Shown here: positions 62,289 to 64,000 of the stretch, in pieces | Layout: each line of letters begins with the position of its first letter | How positions within the stretch are numbered: the first letter of the stretch is position 1 | NCBI GenBank assembly: GCA_030849065.1 | Contig: JASAON010001656.1 | Span: forward strand, 172,536 to 236,535 | Length of the DNA: 64,000 bases | Direction of reading: 5' to 3' | DNA from: Jaenimonas drosophilae | Taxonomy: Eukaryota > Euglenozoa > Kinetoplastea > Trypanosomatida > Trypanosomatidae | Position numbers and translations under genes: made by a program | Notes under the pieces: generated by a model | What the model was told of the DNA's origin: nothing | What the model saw: the letters and a program-made list of their open reading frames with translations, nothing else | Database searches by the model: none

Positions 62289-62864
62289 TTAATCCAATGT
62301 GGGTTTCAGGGAATCTTCCATCCACGGGTATTCACTGGGCAATTTGTTCAGATCCTCCTGAGTGATCGTGCCATCTTCACACCCCATTATCTCTGAAATA
62401 ATTGCCTGATCCTCTTCTCCCCTCAGTTTGCAGCCGATCACAATGCAAAGAAAGTCAACAAGACCAGGCAGTGCATACCTTTCCGCGGCAATAACTGTTG
62501 GGACCAGATTTTTTGTTGGCTGCGAAAGAATGCACTCCCTATAGAATGCTTTATCCCACTTGTCAGTGGCAACGTACAAAAAATCGTGGAATAGACAGGG
62601 CTTCGCAAGTGGGCTGGCAGCTTTTCCAGAGACGCCATATTGGCATGTCCAATGGATGAGCGTGCACAGGGTACCGGCCGAAATATCCATTTCAGGAATT
62701 TCGTCTCCTCCTCTCGGAATGAATGGGCATGCGTTAGCCTGACGTTCCTCCATCTCAATATACGAATCGCTGCAGTGAACGAGGACGTAGTCATCTCTTT
62801 TGCGTGGGACGAAGCTAATACTCTGAGCGAGTATACGGGGATAGGCAGAGATCAGTTCGGTCAT
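62289..62864 (-). CDS. SKP1: SKP1-like protein (SCF ubiquitin-ligase adaptor)
   Basis: A 191-residue protein from the ATG at 62864 (MTELISAYPRILAQSISFVP). Its layout follows SKP1: an N-terminal BTB/POZ-like part (VLVHCSDSYIEMEERQANAC, then AGTLCTLIHWTCQYG), a KWDKAFY segment equivalent to the WD.EF of SKP1, and the C-terminal VIAAERYALPGLVDFLCIVI, GCKLRGEEDQAIISEIM and LPSEYPWMEDSL, which pair with the F-box binding helices that end NxWCE in SKP1. SKP1 links cullin-1 to F-box proteins. The frame remains open for 68 codons upstream to 63068, but that stretch contains a pyrimidine tract and AG (62888-62889), so I use the internal ATG. The sequence is divergent. Confidence 0.78.
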   Translation of the reverse strand: MTELISAYPRILAQSISFVPRKRDDYVLVHCSDSYIEMEERQANACPFIPRGGDEIPEMDISAGTLCTLIHWTCQYGVSGKAASPLAKPCLFHDFLYVATDKWDKAFYRECILSQPTKNLVPTVIAAERYALPGLVDFLCIVIGCKLRGEEDQAIISEIMGCEDGTITQEDLNKLPSEYPWMEDSLKPTLD

Positions 62865-62887
62865 TGTGGAGAGATGTAACTGGAGAT

Positions 62888-62925
62888 CTTTGAGTTTTAT
62901 GTTGAGAGGGAGGAAAACACGAATG
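62888..62925 (-). promoter_or_regulatory. Trans-splice acceptor for the SKP1-like gene
   Basis: Minus strand TTTTCCTCCCTCTC, then AACTCAAAG with an AG at 62888-62889, 23 nt before the ATG at 62864. It sits inside the extended reading frame and so supports the shorter protein. Confidence 0.5.
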
Positions 62926-63089
62926 ATGTAAACAGCGCCAATGTGCATTACGTTGGTCAATATATTACCTTCAATTGCTTGTCCGGCTTCAAACCGCTGA
63001 TCATGCACATCTTCAGTACAAGTTCTCGCATAACGCATGTACCAGCGGTCAACATAGACCCCAGCCACTCCAACCAGCGCACCACGTCA

Positions 63090-64000
63090 ACATCATGTTG
63101 TTCCTGAAATGAGACAGCCCCATGAGCCACCACGAAAAGTGGAGGCGGGGCCAGCCACCCATCCCGCCCACACACACAAACAATTCCAATCATCAAAAAA
63201 AAGTACGGCGGCGAGGGGATTCCAACCCCCCCCCTCCGAATAAACACAAAAGCGCGGGGCAGCGCAATCGATTGGCCCGCGGCCACCTGCGCCGCGCAAA
63301 GGTTGGGAACGAAGCAAATGGCGCGACCAAACCCCCCGGGCGGCCCGACAGGGGGGCGGCCACAAGGCGGCACCGCACCCCCCCCCCCGCGCAGAAAAAA
63401 AAACCGCCCGCGCGAAAAGCGACCGGCTCATTTGGGAATGCGGGGGGGGGGGGGTTTCCCCGCCGCGGAAAAACAATACCGCAAAAGTTCCCCGCAAAAG
63501 TTCCCCCACGAGAAACCCCCAGGAAAGCGATTCAGGGCGAGGGAATAACCACGGGGATGGGGCCGAAATCCCGCCGCATTTCCATGAAAACATGTAATTT
63601 CTCGAAATCCATTTGGCCAAAACGGCCGCCGAAAGGTGCCGAATCGCGGTGAAACTAAAAAAAAAAAGAATTGTGGCGCCACCAAAAATCACGTGGAGGT
63701 TCAAGAGCGCCAGGGGCAATGGGCAAAATAACTTGTATAAAAATAATTTGATCGCCCCCCCCCCATTCCGCAGCACGCCGCGCGAATTCCAAGGCGGCGG
63801 GGAAACAAATCGCACCCCCGCCCCCCCCCCGAACTAACGCGGCGCGCGATGAAAAAGGCAGCCCACCCCCGCATTCTTTGATTTCCCGGCGTCCCTTTCC
63901 CAACCCGCGCCGGAAGTTGGGTTTCCCGCAATTCCTTATCAGTACCCCGCGCCGCCCGCCGCCGGGGGGCCTGGCGCCAAAAATGCGCAGAGCCCCCCCC
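63090..64000. other. Low-quality or artefactual contig end
   Basis: From about 63090 the base composition changes to long homopolymers (G13 near 63443-63455, C11 near 63826, many C/G/A runs of 6-10) with no structured coding frame. Long frames here are homopolymer-driven. It resembles error-rich sequence at a contig end. A foreign GC-rich fragment is the alternative. Confidence 0.6.

Noticed and set aside
62865..63068. N-terminal extension of the SKP1-like protein
   Set aside because: The extra 68 codons contain a pyrimidine tract with AG and do not match the SKP1 family; the internal ATG is a better start.
63093..63815. 240-codon frame in the right end
   Set aside because: It is driven by homopolymer runs in sequence that looks artefactual.

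Overview
The window is a stretch of nuclear genome from a kinetoplastid flagellate (trypanosomatid or bodonid; I do not assign a species). All 26 genes I can support lie on the minus strand, have no introns and follow one another head to tail. Many start codons are preceded on the coding strand by a polypyrimidine tract and an AG, as expected for trans-spliced polycistronic transcription. The two ATP synthase alpha genes also have the distinctive kinetoplastid form of that protein. Because transcription runs from high to low coordinates, the first gene made is at the right edge.

Layout from left to right: an ankyrin-repeat protein cut by the left edge; a kinesin-9 (KIF6-type) motor; an SLC35D-type nucleotide-sugar transporter; a protein kinase fused to leucine-rich repeats; a disordered protein with a ubiquitin-like domain; the ESCRT ATPase VPS4; a zinc-finger/kinase fusion; a U2SURP/SR140-like SURP protein; the Golgi tether COG4; a large secreted subtilisin with EGF and CUB-like modules; a PRP28-type DEAD-box helicase; two copies of an unrecognised Cys-rich multi-pass membrane protein separated by a flavin split-barrel-like protein; a VAP/MSP-domain tail-anchored protein; a CDK-like kinase; an Sm/LSm protein; a very large repetitive coiled-coil protein; an MECR/ETR1-like reductase; two tandem ATP synthase alpha genes; a small membrane protein; a 2.35-kb gap; an MFS transporter; a small hypothetical; the ribosome-biogenesis GTPase NOG2/GNL2; and a SKP1-like protein. 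The last 0.9 kb looks like assembly or sequencing noise.

The genes are mostly housekeeping (splicing, membrane traffic, mitochondrial energy, ubiquitin, flagellar motor) and do not form one pathway, which is normal for a kinetoplastid gene cluster. The most interesting features are the two paralogue pairs. In the Cys-rich membrane pair a 1,464-bp core is almost identical while the 37-codon heads and the Arg/Ser/His-rich tails differ. In the ATP synthase alpha pair the identity stops at the ends of the coding sequence. Both look like recent gene conversion or duplication restricted to coding DNA. Also notable are the repetitive protein with six near-identical copies of a hydrophobic helix embedded in charged repeats, and the kinase-LRR fusion.

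Several open frames begin at non-ATG codons if extended fully. I set starts at the first ATG consistent with splice signals or family length. All functional calls come from reading motifs by eye, with no database search.
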